From JBIKWM01 sp044356305 (GTDB lineage: Bacteria; Bacteroidota; Bacteroidia; UBA10329): 64,000 bases of DNA. The stretch lies in NCBI GenBank assembly GCA_044356305.1, contig JBIKWM010000004.1, positions 1 through 64,000 on the forward strand, in the 5' to 3' direction. Numbering within the stretch: the first letter of the stretch is position 1; every line of letters starts with the position of its first letter. The translations under genes and the position numbers were made by a program. Below are positions 1 to 7,442 of this stretch, piece by piece. The notes under the pieces were generated by a model. That model worked only from the letters and a program-made list of their open reading frames with translations, did not search any database and had not been told where the DNA came from.

Positions 1-61
1 CGGTGATTCCCCCTAAAAAAGTGAGGCAGACACGGAGAAGGAGAGACTTTGGCATGGTCAT
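1..61 (-). CDS. N-terminal fragment of a putative secreted protein (cut by window edge)
   Basis: Reading leftwards from an ATG at 61, or a second in-frame ATG at 55, gives about 20 residues: a Lys/Arg-containing start followed by a hydrophobic stretch (SLLLRVCLTFLGG). This looks like the beginning of a signal peptide. The rest lies outside the window, so no family can be named. The 250 bp between this start and the end of cinA shows no convincing gene. Confidence is limited because only the leader is visible. Confidence 0.4.
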   Translation of the reverse strand, partial: MTMPKSLLLRVCLTFLGGIT

Positions 62-312
62 GCTTTGAGGGCGCGGCTTATACAGGGCGGGGCGAATTTC
101 GTTACAAAACCCGAACCCCGAACCTCAGATCACGAATTACAAAGACTGTTGACATGAATAACGAACTACATGGAATCCGGAAGGCATTGATCTGGGTGCT
201 CTGAGTTTCACGGAGTTCTATATGGCGATCAGTGCGGAATCTCTAATTGACACGGACACTAATCATTGAGCTGCCCTCTGAGCGGGGAACTGCCCTTCAA
301 TACACTTCCGAC

Positions 313-1563
313 TCATTGCCCCACAAGCACTTTTCGCAGCATGTTCAAGGCGGTAAGTGCGCTGCGCTCGATATTGCGACCACGGTCGTCACCGAACTGA
401 TAGCGTTTGGCCCGGGTGCCATCGGGGCCGTGCACAGCGATCCATACTGTGCCCACGGGCTTATCGGGCAGGCCACCGGCCGGCCCTGCAATGCCGCTGA
501 TGGCGATTCCGTAGGTGCTGCCTGTGGCAAGGCACACGCCCGTTGCCATCTCTCTCACCGCCTGTTCGCTGACGGCACCGTACAGCGAGAGCGTATCGGG
601 ATGTACGCCAAGGTGCTGCATCTTCATCTCGTAGCTATAGGCCACTATGCTGCCGAGGAAATAGACCGAACTGCCCGGAACCGATGTGACCATGTGCGCC
701 ACCAGACCGCCAGTGCAGCTTTCGGCCGTGCTGAGGGTAGCGTTGCGTTCTAGGAGCAGACGGCCTACCACGCTCTCAATGGTTTCATCGTCATGGCCGT
801 AGATCAACTCGGGGATGATGGCATCAAGCCTTGCCAACTGCCTTATCATCTCGGCACGCACATCGGCCTCTGAGCCTGTGGCACTCAGACGCAGGCGCAC
901 CCTACCTGGCGATGGCAGGTAGGCCAGTTTGAACCCTACCGGCAGCGCGTCCTCCCATGCTGCGATGCGCTCGCTGAGCCAGCTCTCGCCCATGCCCATG
1001 GTGAGCACGGTTCGGTGCAAAATGAAAGGGGTGCTGAAGTGCGCCCTGATGCGAGGCAGTCCCACATCGGTCATGATGCCCTTCATCTCATAAGGCACGC
1101 CCGGCAGACTGATAAGAATGCCACCCGGATGCTCGAACCACATGCCCGGGGCAGTACCGTTGGCATTGTGCATTGCGGTGCTGGCCTCGGGCACCTGGGC
1201 CTGCAGGCGGTTCAGGTCGGTCAGCTCGCGGCCGAAGCGGGCGAACAGACCGGCAATATGCTCCAGCACTTTGGCATCTTCCCTCATGCCACATGCAAAC
1301 ATGTCGCACAGGGCTTTTTTGGTGATGTCGTCCTTCGTGGGGCCGAGGCCGCCTGTGACTATCACCAACGGACTGCGGGCCATGGCCTCTTGCAGCGTTG
1401 CGATTATGGCATTGTGGCTGTCGCCAATGGCAGTCCGCCTTGTGACCGCCACGCCTATGAGGCCCAATTGCTCACCCAACCAGGCCGAGTTGGTATCAAT
1501 CACCTGACCGATGAGCAACTCATCGCCAATGGTGACGAGTTCGGCTGTGGCAACGTTCTGCAT
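313..1563 (-). CDS. cinA: CinA family protein (nicotinamide-nucleotide amidase / competence-damage inducible)
   Basis: A 416-residue two-domain CinA. The N-terminal half is the molybdopterin-binding-like COG1058 domain (GDELLIGQ near residues 14-21, GGLGPTKDD near 72-80). The C-terminal half is the amidase domain (AESCTGG near 280, ISGIAGP towards the end). Full-length CinA proteins are usually about 410-430 residues, so this one is complete. The family hydrolyses NMN to nicotinate mononucleotide and may act on ADP-ribose, recycling pyridine nucleotides in the cytoplasm. The start is the ATG at 1563; a TTG directly before it could add one residue. The gene stands alone, downstream of a cysteine-rich protein gene on the same strand with about 140 bp between them. 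Confidence 0.95.
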   Translation of the reverse strand: MQNVATAELVTIGDELLIGQVIDTNSAWLGEQLGLIGVAVTRRTAIGDSHNAIIATLQEAMARSPLVIVTGGLGPTKDDITKKALCDMFACGMREDAKVLEHIAGLFARFGRELTDLNRLQAQVPEASTAMHNANGTAPGMWFEHPGGILISLPGVPYEMKGIMTDVGLPRIRAHFSTPFILHRTVLTMGMGESWLSERIAAWEDALPVGFKLAYLPSPGRVRLRLSATGSEADVRAEMIRQLARLDAIIPELIYGHDDETIESVVGRLLLERNATLSTAESCTGGLVAHMVTSVPGSSVYFLGSIVAYSYEMKMQHLGVHPDTLSLYGAVSEQAVREMATGVCLATGSTYGIAISGIAGPAGGLPDKPVGTVWIAVHGPDGTRAKRYQFGDDRGRNIERSALTALNMLRKVLVGQ

Positions 1564-1705
1564 CAAGTTGTAAAGGTCTATGAGGAATGAACTGGATCTT
1601 CGCTATCGGAATACCTGAAATGATCTGTGGGCAAAGGTGCTGCCGACCGCATGGAACGAGATGTGCGAACACGTAGGCCTGACCAGCACCTCCCCAGAAT
1701 GGAAA

Positions 1706-2260
1706 TCAAACGAACACAGGCCGGGCCTTGAGCCATTCGCTGAATTCGGGTGGGCCGGTGAAGTGTTTCCCTGTGAAATCGTCAAGGAAACCGAGGGTGT
1801 GGTCGCTCATCAGATCCATGATGCTGTCCATGGCGCGACCACCCAGCATATAGGGGAAGATGCCCGTCTGCAGGCGGCCCTGACCTATCATGGCACACAC
1901 CATATATTCATCTTCCTCTTCGGCCAATGTGCCATTGACCGTGCAGCGCATCCATTGCTTTTCATCGTCAGACCCAAAATTCCTGACACCGTTGAAACCG
2001 CCATTTTTTTCCATATACCCCTGTATGTTACGCTTCGAATGGTCGGAGAGGCTCTCGTGCATCTGTTCGACACAACCCATACAAAGGGCATAGCCGAACA
2101 CCTCCACGGTATGGCCATCGGCATATCTGCGAAAAGCCTTTTCGGTCACATAGGTGCGGCCATCGGTCAGGTCGCAGTGGCAGACCAGACATGCCTCATG
2201 AGGCTTTCCGGTGTCAGAATCGAGGAATATGTCGGGGATACCGTGCATGGCCCAGCTCAT
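1706..2260 (-). CDS. Cysteine-rich conserved hypothetical protein
   Basis: A 184-residue soluble protein with no signal peptide. The N-terminal third has two paired cysteine motifs (ACLVCHC near residue 23 and CMGC near 60), typical of a structural zinc site. The remainder is acidic, with no motif I recognise. Its ATG at 2260 overlaps the TGA of the GH97 glycosidase upstream in the four bases ATGA, so the two are almost certainly co-transcribed and translationally coupled. I do not recognise the family. The zinc site is an inference from the cysteine spacing, and a role linked to the glycosidase is only suggested by the coupling. Confidence 0.75.
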   Translation of the reverse strand: MSWAMHGIPDIFLDSDTGKPHEACLVCHCDLTDGRTYVTEKAFRRYADGHTVEVFGYALCMGCVEQMHESLSDHSKRNIQGYMEKNGGFNGVRNFGSDDEKQWMRCTVNGTLAEEEDEYMVCAMIGQGRLQTGIFPYMLGGRAMDSIMDLMSDHTLGFLDDFTGKHFTGPPEFSEWLKARPVFV

Positions 2261-4215
2261 CGGCCAATGGGGGAGATACGCGCAGCATAACCTCCACCAC
2301 GCTGCAATTCGACTGTGAGAATATCGCCAGCGGTGAGCACCTCTCCGCGCTTCAGGTCATAACGGGCCGCATCGGCCACGGTGGCGGCACCATCCGCCAC
2401 AGTAGTCATGTCGAAAGCCCCGTTGCCAAGGAATGCCGTGGACAGATTGATCCGTTGTGCATGGTCGCCACCTATAACACCCAGATACCACACATTCCCT
2501 TTTTTACGGGCCAATGCTACGTGATGCCCAGTATTGACGCTCAGCACCACTGTGGTGTCCCATGTGGTGGGCACGGCATTCACAAAATGCAGGCACGCGG
2601 TGTCGGCCGTGTAGGTGGTGGGGTCATCGGCCAGCATCTGCAAGGGGCTCTCGAATATCACGTACTTGCTCACCTCATGGGCCCGTGTGCCCTGCGATGT
2701 CGGCATCTTGAACCGGTGCCTGAACTGTTTCTGATGACTGTTGTGGAACGAACCGGGCGTGTAGTCCATAGGACCTGCCAACATGCGGGTGAGCGGAAGG
2801 GTGCAGTCGTGGCGCGGGGTAAGGCGCTTGGACCACTTATCCTGCTCAAGGCCACGCACGGCCTCCATGCTCAGCACATTGGGGTACTTGCGGTGCAATC
2901 CTTTGGGCGGGTGGCAGCCATGCAGATCGACCACCATTTTGCGCTTGGCGGCCTCGGCCACCACTTTCTCCTGAAAGCGGACCATGTCCTGATCGCTGCG
3001 CATCATAAAATCCATCTTGATGCCGCCCACACCCCAAGTGGTGAACTGTTCGAAGGCCACATCGAACTGCTCCTGTAAGGTGCGCCACACCACCCAAAGT
3101 ATCACCTTCACGCCCTTGCCCTCGGCATATTTGATCAGACCGGGCACATCCATATCAGGGTTCACGCGGGTCAGGTCGCCCAGTTTGTACCAACCCTCGT
3201 CCATGATCACATAAGGGATTCCGTTTGCCGCGGCAAAATCGATGTAATGGCGATAGGTCTCAGTGTTCAGGCCGGTCTTGAAGGGCACGCCCCCGAAATC
3301 TGAAGCATGCCACCAGTCCCAGACGCATTGGCCCGGACGCACCCACGAGAAATCGGCTGTGGCCTCAGTGGCCAGCAGCCATGGCATCTGATTGCCCATG
3401 AGCATCTCCTGGCTCTCGCCTATCATCCAGATGCGCCATGGGAAAGTGCGGTCGCCATTGCCGGTGGCCATCATGTAATTGCGCTCGAAACCCGGCATCA
3501 CAAAACGGTCGTATGCCTTGAAAGTGGTGGCCGGCACCTTTGGGAAGACGAGGTCGAAACCGCCTTTCCCATCACCTCTGAGGCTGGCCGAGGGGTAGTC
3601 GTAGACATCCGTCTCGGTGAAACTGACTGCCGACCCGTCCTGATAAAGGAAGGTGAGCGGCATGCTGCCCATGGCCTTGCCCACGCGGCTTGATGGCACA
3701 CGGTCGTACCAGAACTCATGGCCTGAGAAGAATGCCTTCTGCCGCGGGAGCAGGACTTCGGGCTCGCCCATCAGGTCAAAGCCTGCATCTTCGTGGAAGA
3801 CCGTGAAACTGTCGGTGCGCTCGCTCACAATGCGGTAGGCGAAACCCTCGTCATAGGCCCTGAATTCGATGGCGAACCCTTTGAGCGGGAACCGGAGCTT
3901 GAGGCCGCTGTACTCGTTCAGTACCTGAGCACTGCGCAGCGGCACTGTGCTGGTATGCGAGCGGCTGACATCAATGCGCTCCACCACCGGTTCGCCCTCT
4001 TTCTGGCCGAGTTTCAATTTCTTGCCGATGTCCATCGCTATGGTGTGCGACTGCACCAGATAGCGCCCGTTGGCCCTCAGTCTGAACGAGATGTTGCTGC
4101 CTACGCTTATCTCGGCCCGCACCCATCCGTAGGGGCTCTCAAGATCATACTCCTGCGCCATGGTGTGCAGACCGGTGGTCAACACAAGCATCAGCGCCCA
4201 TATCCCTTTATACAT
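2257..4215 (-). CDS. Glycoside hydrolase family 97 protein (alpha-glucosidase/alpha-galactosidase type)
   Basis: A 652-residue exported enzyme. A signal peptide occupies about residues 1-20, ending at MAQ. It is followed by an N-terminal beta-sandwich, a (beta/alpha)8 barrel with DEGWYKL (about 338), IKMDFMMR (about 401) and DLHGCHPP (about 433), and a C-terminal beta domain. This is the GH97 arrangement of Bacteroides SusB and its relatives. The Asp in IKMDFM lies where retaining GH97 enzymes carry their nucleophile, so a retaining activity (alpha-galactosidase-like) is more likely than the inverting SusB chemistry; this is an inference. No SusC/SusD pair is adjacent. A TAGCTTTG box ends 4 nt before the ATG, and the stop overlaps the next gene's start (ATGA). 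Confidence 0.9.
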   Translation of the reverse strand: MYKGIWALMLVLTTGLHTMAQEYDLESPYGWVRAEISVGSNISFRLRANGRYLVQSHTIAMDIGKKLKLGQKEGEPVVERIDVSRSHTSTVPLRSAQVLNEYSGLKLRFPLKGFAIEFRAYDEGFAYRIVSERTDSFTVFHEDAGFDLMGEPEVLLPRQKAFFSGHEFWYDRVPSSRVGKAMGSMPLTFLYQDGSAVSFTETDVYDYPSASLRGDGKGGFDLVFPKVPATTFKAYDRFVMPGFERNYMMATGNGDRTFPWRIWMIGESQEMLMGNQMPWLLATEATADFSWVRPGQCVWDWWHASDFGGVPFKTGLNTETYRHYIDFAAANGIPYVIMDEGWYKLGDLTRVNPDMDVPGLIKYAEGKGVKVILWVVWRTLQEQFDVAFEQFTTWGVGGIKMDFMMRSDQDMVRFQEKVVAEAAKRKMVVDLHGCHPPKGLHRKYPNVLSMEAVRGLEQDKWSKRLTPRHDCTLPLTRMLAGPMDYTPGSFHNSHQKQFRHRFKMPTSQGTRAHEVSKYVIFESPLQMLADDPTTYTADTACLHFVNAVPTTWDTTVVLSVNTGHHVALARKKGNVWYLGVIGGDHAQRINLSTAFLGNGAFDMTTVADGAATVADAARYDLKRGEVLTAGDILTVELQRGGGYAARISPIGR

Positions 4216-4219
4216 GCGG

Positions 4220-4227
4220 CAAAGCTA
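4220..4227 (-). promoter_or_regulatory. -7 promoter element (TAGCTTTG) of the GH97 gene
   Basis: Exact match to the Bacteroidota -7 consensus TAnnTTTG. Only four bases (CCGC) separate it from the ATG at 4215, which predicts a leaderless or nearly leaderless mRNA. Confidence 0.55.
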
Positions 4228-4360
4228 ACGGTGGGGCCCTGTCGGACTGCTGTACGTTCCTGATTTAGACGCGGCCGCTGGCAGCAAGCGGCTCAGCGAC
4301 CGGGTGCAGGGCGTGGGAGCTGACGAACAAGGACGGAGGCAAAGGTGTGCGAGCCGGACT

Positions 4361-4368
4361 TACCTTCG
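4361..4368 (+). promoter_or_regulatory. -7-like element (TACCTTCG) before the HAD gene and map
   Basis: One mismatch to TAnnTTTG, lying 25 nt before the ATG at 4394. The same TT(T/C)GCGGCC context recurs before tatC and the MFS gene. Confidence 0.35.
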
Positions 4369-4393
4369 CGGCCCCTTAACCCATAGGCGCCAA

Positions 4394-4813
4394 ATGTTCA
4401 CCAAATCGTTGGTCATTGCCGTTGATTTTGACGGCACCATTGTGGAACATAAGTATCCGCAGATTGGCAAGACCATGCCATTTGCCTTTGAGACCCTCAA
4501 AGAACTTCAGAAGCGCAACCACCGTCTGCTGCTCTGGACATTCAGGCATGGGGCCACCTTGGATGAGGCCGTGGAGTTCTGCCGTCAGAACGGAGTGGAG
4601 TTCTATGCGGTGAACAAGAGTTTCCCAGAAGAGCAGTTTGACCCTGAGCAGATGAGCCGTAAGCTTGACTGCGACCTGTTCATTGACGACCGAAATGTGG
4701 GAGGTTTCCCGGGCTGGGGCCGTATTTTCCAGATGATTCACCCTGAGGCCGCGGGCGAGATGCCCGAGCCGAAACGGAAACCTGGCATATTGGGCGGGCT
4801 TTTCGGGCGTTGA
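4394..4813 (+). CDS. HAD-superfamily-like hydrolase, small
   Basis: A 139-residue protein with the HAD motif I sequence AVDFDGTI near its N terminus and an acidic motif (LFIDDRN, about residue 96-102) resembling HAD motif IV. The visible fold is a minimal cap-less HAD core like small Bacteroidota HAD phosphatases of unknown substrate. The ATG at 4394 was chosen because it places motif I about 10 residues in; upstream in-frame codons encode nothing conserved. A TACCTTCG box lies at 4361-4368. The methionine aminopeptidase gene starts one base after the stop, so the two form an operon. The substrate is unknown. Confidence 0.8.
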   Translation: MFTKSLVIAVDFDGTIVEHKYPQIGKTMPFAFETLKELQKRNHRLLLWTFRHGATLDEAVEFCRQNGVEFYAVNKSFPEEQFDPEQMSRKLDCDLFIDDRNVGGFPGWGRIFQMIHPEAAGEMPEPKRKPGILGGLFGR

Positions 4814-4814
4814 A

Positions 4815-5606
4815 ATGATCCATTACAAGAACCGCGAGGAGATTGAACTGATGCGGCAGGCCGCCCTCGTGGTGAGCCGCACATTGGGCGAGGTGGCCAA
4901 GGTGATAGGCCCCGGTAAGACTCCAGCCGAGATAGACCGACTGGCCGAGGAATGCGTGCGCGACCAAGGTGCCACCCCTGTTTTCAAGGGTTACAACGGT
5001 TTTCCCTCCACGCTGTGCTTCAGCGTGAACGAGCAGGTGGTGCACGGTATTCCGGGGCGCGTCCCGCTTAAGGAAGGCGACATAGTCTCTGTTGACTGTG
5101 GGGCCAAGCTCAACGGTTTCATCGGAGACCATGCTTACACATTCGCCATAGGTGAGGTGAGTCCGGCCGTGCTGAAACTGCTCCGCGTAACGGAGGAATG
5201 CCTTTACCTCGGCATAGCCCGATGTGTGGCAGGCAACCGCATTGGCGACATAAGCAGTGCCATACAGGAGCATGCTGAAAAACATGGCTACGGGGTGGTA
5301 CGCGACCTTGTTGGGCATGGACTGGGCCGCAAGCTGCACGAGGAACCCGAGGTACCCAACTACGGCAGACGCGGCACAGGCAAGAAGATACAGGAAGGTC
5401 TGGTCATAGCCATTGAACCGATGATCAACATGGGCACCTACAAGGTGAACCAGTTGGACGATGGATGGACTATTGTGACGGAAGACAGGAAGCCATCAGC
5501 CCATTTTGAGCACGATGTGGCGGTGGTCGATGGCAAGCCTCTGATACTCTCCACATTCCAGTATGTGCACGAGGCTCTGGGCATAGCTCAACCAGCCACT
5601 GCCTGA
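4815..5606 (+). CDS. map: Type I methionyl aminopeptidase
   Basis: A 263-residue enzyme, the usual length for bacterial type I MetAP. It removes the initiator methionine from nascent proteins in the cytoplasm. The di-metal ligands are recognisable: VDCGAKLNGFIGDHAYTF supplies the two Asp residues, GHGLGRKLHEEP the His, and AIEPM plus the TED motif near the C terminus the Glu residues. The ATG at 4815 lies one base after the stop of the HAD gene, and a methyltransferase gene follows 16 nt downstream, so the three probably form one transcript. Confidence 0.96.
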   Translation: MIHYKNREEIELMRQAALVVSRTLGEVAKVIGPGKTPAEIDRLAEECVRDQGATPVFKGYNGFPSTLCFSVNEQVVHGIPGRVPLKEGDIVSVDCGAKLNGFIGDHAYTFAIGEVSPAVLKLLRVTEECLYLGIARCVAGNRIGDISSAIQEHAEKHGYGVVRDLVGHGLGRKLHEEPEVPNYGRRGTGKKIQEGLVIAIEPMINMGTYKVNQLDDGWTIVTEDRKPSAHFEHDVAVVDGKPLILSTFQYVHEALGIAQPATA

Positions 5607-5622
5607 TCAAGCACCGGAAAAG

Positions 5623-6390
5623 ATGTACCATTTCCTGCTGCGCACAGTGCCGAGGCCGTGGCTGATCCGCCTCAGCTATGTGGTGCGCCTTTTCGCTCCG
5701 CTGCTCTACAGGGGCGACAACGTGGAATGTACCGTGTGCGAGGGCCACTTCAAGAAATTCCTGCCCTATGGTTATGATGGCTCGGCCAAGCGCAACAACG
5801 TGCTGTGTCCGGGCTGCCTCACGCTCGAGCGGCACCGGGCGCTGTGGCTGTTTCTGCGCCAGCGCACCGACCTTTTTACCCGTCAAAAGGCTGATGTGCT
5901 GCACATTGCGCCCGAGCAGCCGTTGCTGCCCCACTTCCGCAGGCAACGGAACCTGCGGTATGTCACGGCTGATCTGGTAAGCCCATTGGCCGATGTGAAG
6001 TGCGATATAACGGCCATGCCCTTTGCCGATGCCAGCTACGATGTGATCCTGTGCAACCATGTGCTCGAACATGTGGATGATGATGCCAAGGCCATGGGCG
6101 AACTGTACCGTGTACTGCGGCCCGGAGGTTGGGCCGTGCTACAGGTGCCCATCGACTACGCACGACCCACCACCCTCGAGGATCCGAGCATAATCACAGA
6201 GGCCGACCGCGTGAAGCACTATTGGCAGAAAGACCATGTGCGCCTCTACGGTCTCGACTATGCCGACAAGCTGCGGGCGGTGGGTTTCATTGTCACGATG
6301 GATGATCTGGTGCCTGCCATGCCCGCAGCTAAGCGCGAGCGGTACCGGCTGCAGAGCACCGAGTACATCCCATTCTGTCGCAAGGCCTGA
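5623..6390 (+). CDS. SAM-dependent methyltransferase with an N-terminal cysteine motif
   Basis: A 255-residue protein. Residues 1-35 are basic and hydrophobic. A CTVC...LCPGC pair at about 37-66 probably binds zinc. A class I Rossmann methyltransferase core follows, with VLHIAPE as a degenerate motif I and the typical LCNHVLEHV and LRPGGWAVLQVP motifs. The second cysteine pair followed by LERHR suggests the group of methyltransferases that act on nucleic acid or glycan-linked substrates, but the substrate cannot be named. It lies 16 nt after map on the same strand and is probably co-transcribed. Confidence 0.85.
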   Translation: MYHFLLRTVPRPWLIRLSYVVRLFAPLLYRGDNVECTVCEGHFKKFLPYGYDGSAKRNNVLCPGCLTLERHRALWLFLRQRTDLFTRQKADVLHIAPEQPLLPHFRRQRNLRYVTADLVSPLADVKCDITAMPFADASYDVILCNHVLEHVDDDAKAMGELYRVLRPGGWAVLQVPIDYARPTTLEDPSIITEADRVKHYWQKDHVRLYGLDYADKLRAVGFIVTMDDLVPAMPAAKRERYRLQSTEYIPFCRKA

Positions 6391-6513
6391 CCTTGCTCAT
6401 TATTGATCTGGAAGATGCGGAAGGAACCGTGTTCTTCTGCTTGGAATCCGCATTGACAGAAAACACCTGTTCTATTCAAAACAGGGCATCATCAGATCCG
6501 AAGCTCCCATCTC

Positions 6514-6521
6514 TACATTAG
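6514..6521 (+). promoter_or_regulatory. -7-like element (TACATTAG) of the C26 hydrolase gene
   Basis: One mismatch to TAnnTTTG, ending four bases (CCCC) before the ATG at 6526. It is one of the set of predicted leaderless starts. Confidence 0.4.
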
Positions 6522-6525
6522 CCCC

Positions 6526-7278
6526 ATGCTACGTATCGGAGTTTCGGCCTGCCTAATGCACCCCGATGTGCAACGTGCCACGTTTGGCCCAAAGACCCTT
6601 TGTTACCTTGAACGCGACATGGCCCGCTATGTGGCTGGCAACGGTGGGATGCCCATACTCATACCCGACCTGGACCGTGCGGGACGCAAGGAGTTCATCC
6701 GTTCGGTAGACGGGCTGCTGCTTCAGGGCGGTGCCGATGTGGCCCCACAGAGCTATGCCGAGCAACCGATACTCGATGGCCGCTGGCCTGGCGATGCACT
6801 GCGCGATGAGTACGAGCTCGACCTGATTGCGCTGGCAATGGATTCAGGGCTTCCTGTGTTCGGTATCTGCCGTGGCTTTCAGATCTTGAATGTCTATTTC
6901 GGTGGAACGCTGTACCAGGATCTGCTTTCCCAACGCACCGGATCCATCAAACACCGCGATGCCATTGCATACGACCACCTTACGCACCACATCGAGTGGC
7001 AGCCCGGCTCGTACATGCACAGCCTCCACGGCCCGGACACGCGCACGCTCATCAATACCGTACATCACCAAGGCGTGAAAGACCTCGGCAAAGGGCTGAG
7101 TGTTGATGCCGTATGTGCCGAGGACGGACTAGTAGAGGCATTCACATGGAGCGGCACAGACCCTGGCAAGGTGATGGCCGTGCAATGGCACCCTGAGTTC
7201 TTTCACACACTTGGCGATAGCCTGATCAGCCCTGAACCGCTCATGCGGGAGTTCCTCAGGCATTGCGCAGCGAAGTGA
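6526..7278 (+). CDS. Gamma-glutamyl-gamma-aminobutyrate hydrolase family protein (peptidase C26)
   Basis: A 250-residue class I glutamine-amidotransferase-like hydrolase. The nucleophile elbow is FGICRGFQ (about residues 111-118) and the catalytic His-x-Glu is in QWHPEF near the C terminus. These match PuuD and related C26 enzymes, which cleave gamma-glutamyl amide bonds. The whole domain is present and the length fits the family (about 250). There is no putrescine pathway beside it, so the substrate is uncertain. It is transcribed alone from its own -7 box. Confidence 0.9.
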   Translation: MLRIGVSACLMHPDVQRATFGPKTLCYLERDMARYVAGNGGMPILIPDLDRAGRKEFIRSVDGLLLQGGADVAPQSYAEQPILDGRWPGDALRDEYELDLIALAMDSGLPVFGICRGFQILNVYFGGTLYQDLLSQRTGSIKHRDAIAYDHLTHHIEWQPGSYMHSLHGPDTRTLINTVHHQGVKDLGKGLSVDAVCAEDGLVEAFTWSGTDPGKVMAVQWHPEFFHTLGDSLISPEPLMREFLRHCAAK

Positions 7279-7413
7279 ACTCACTCATTTCCTTGCCACA
7301 GATTCTCAGAGGCGAAAATGCCCGGTGTCAATGATGCAAAGGTCCTATTCGGGGGCTGACCCAACGTCCTTCACATGATTGTGCATGGCATGGCCCACCT
7401 TGATCGGCAGCCC

Positions 7414-7421
7414 TACTTTTG
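7414..7421 (+). promoter_or_regulatory. -7 promoter element (TACTTTTG) of paaZ
   Basis: Exact TAnnTTTG match, 21 nt before the ATG at 7443. Unusually for this window, the short leader also contains an AAGGAA sequence just before the start. Confidence 0.55.
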
Positions 7422-7442
7422 GCCTCCCTTCAAAGGAACATC

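Noticed and set aside
247..1590. Plus-strand open frames across cinA
   Set aside because: They are mirror frames of the strongly conserved cinA and carry no recognisable domains.
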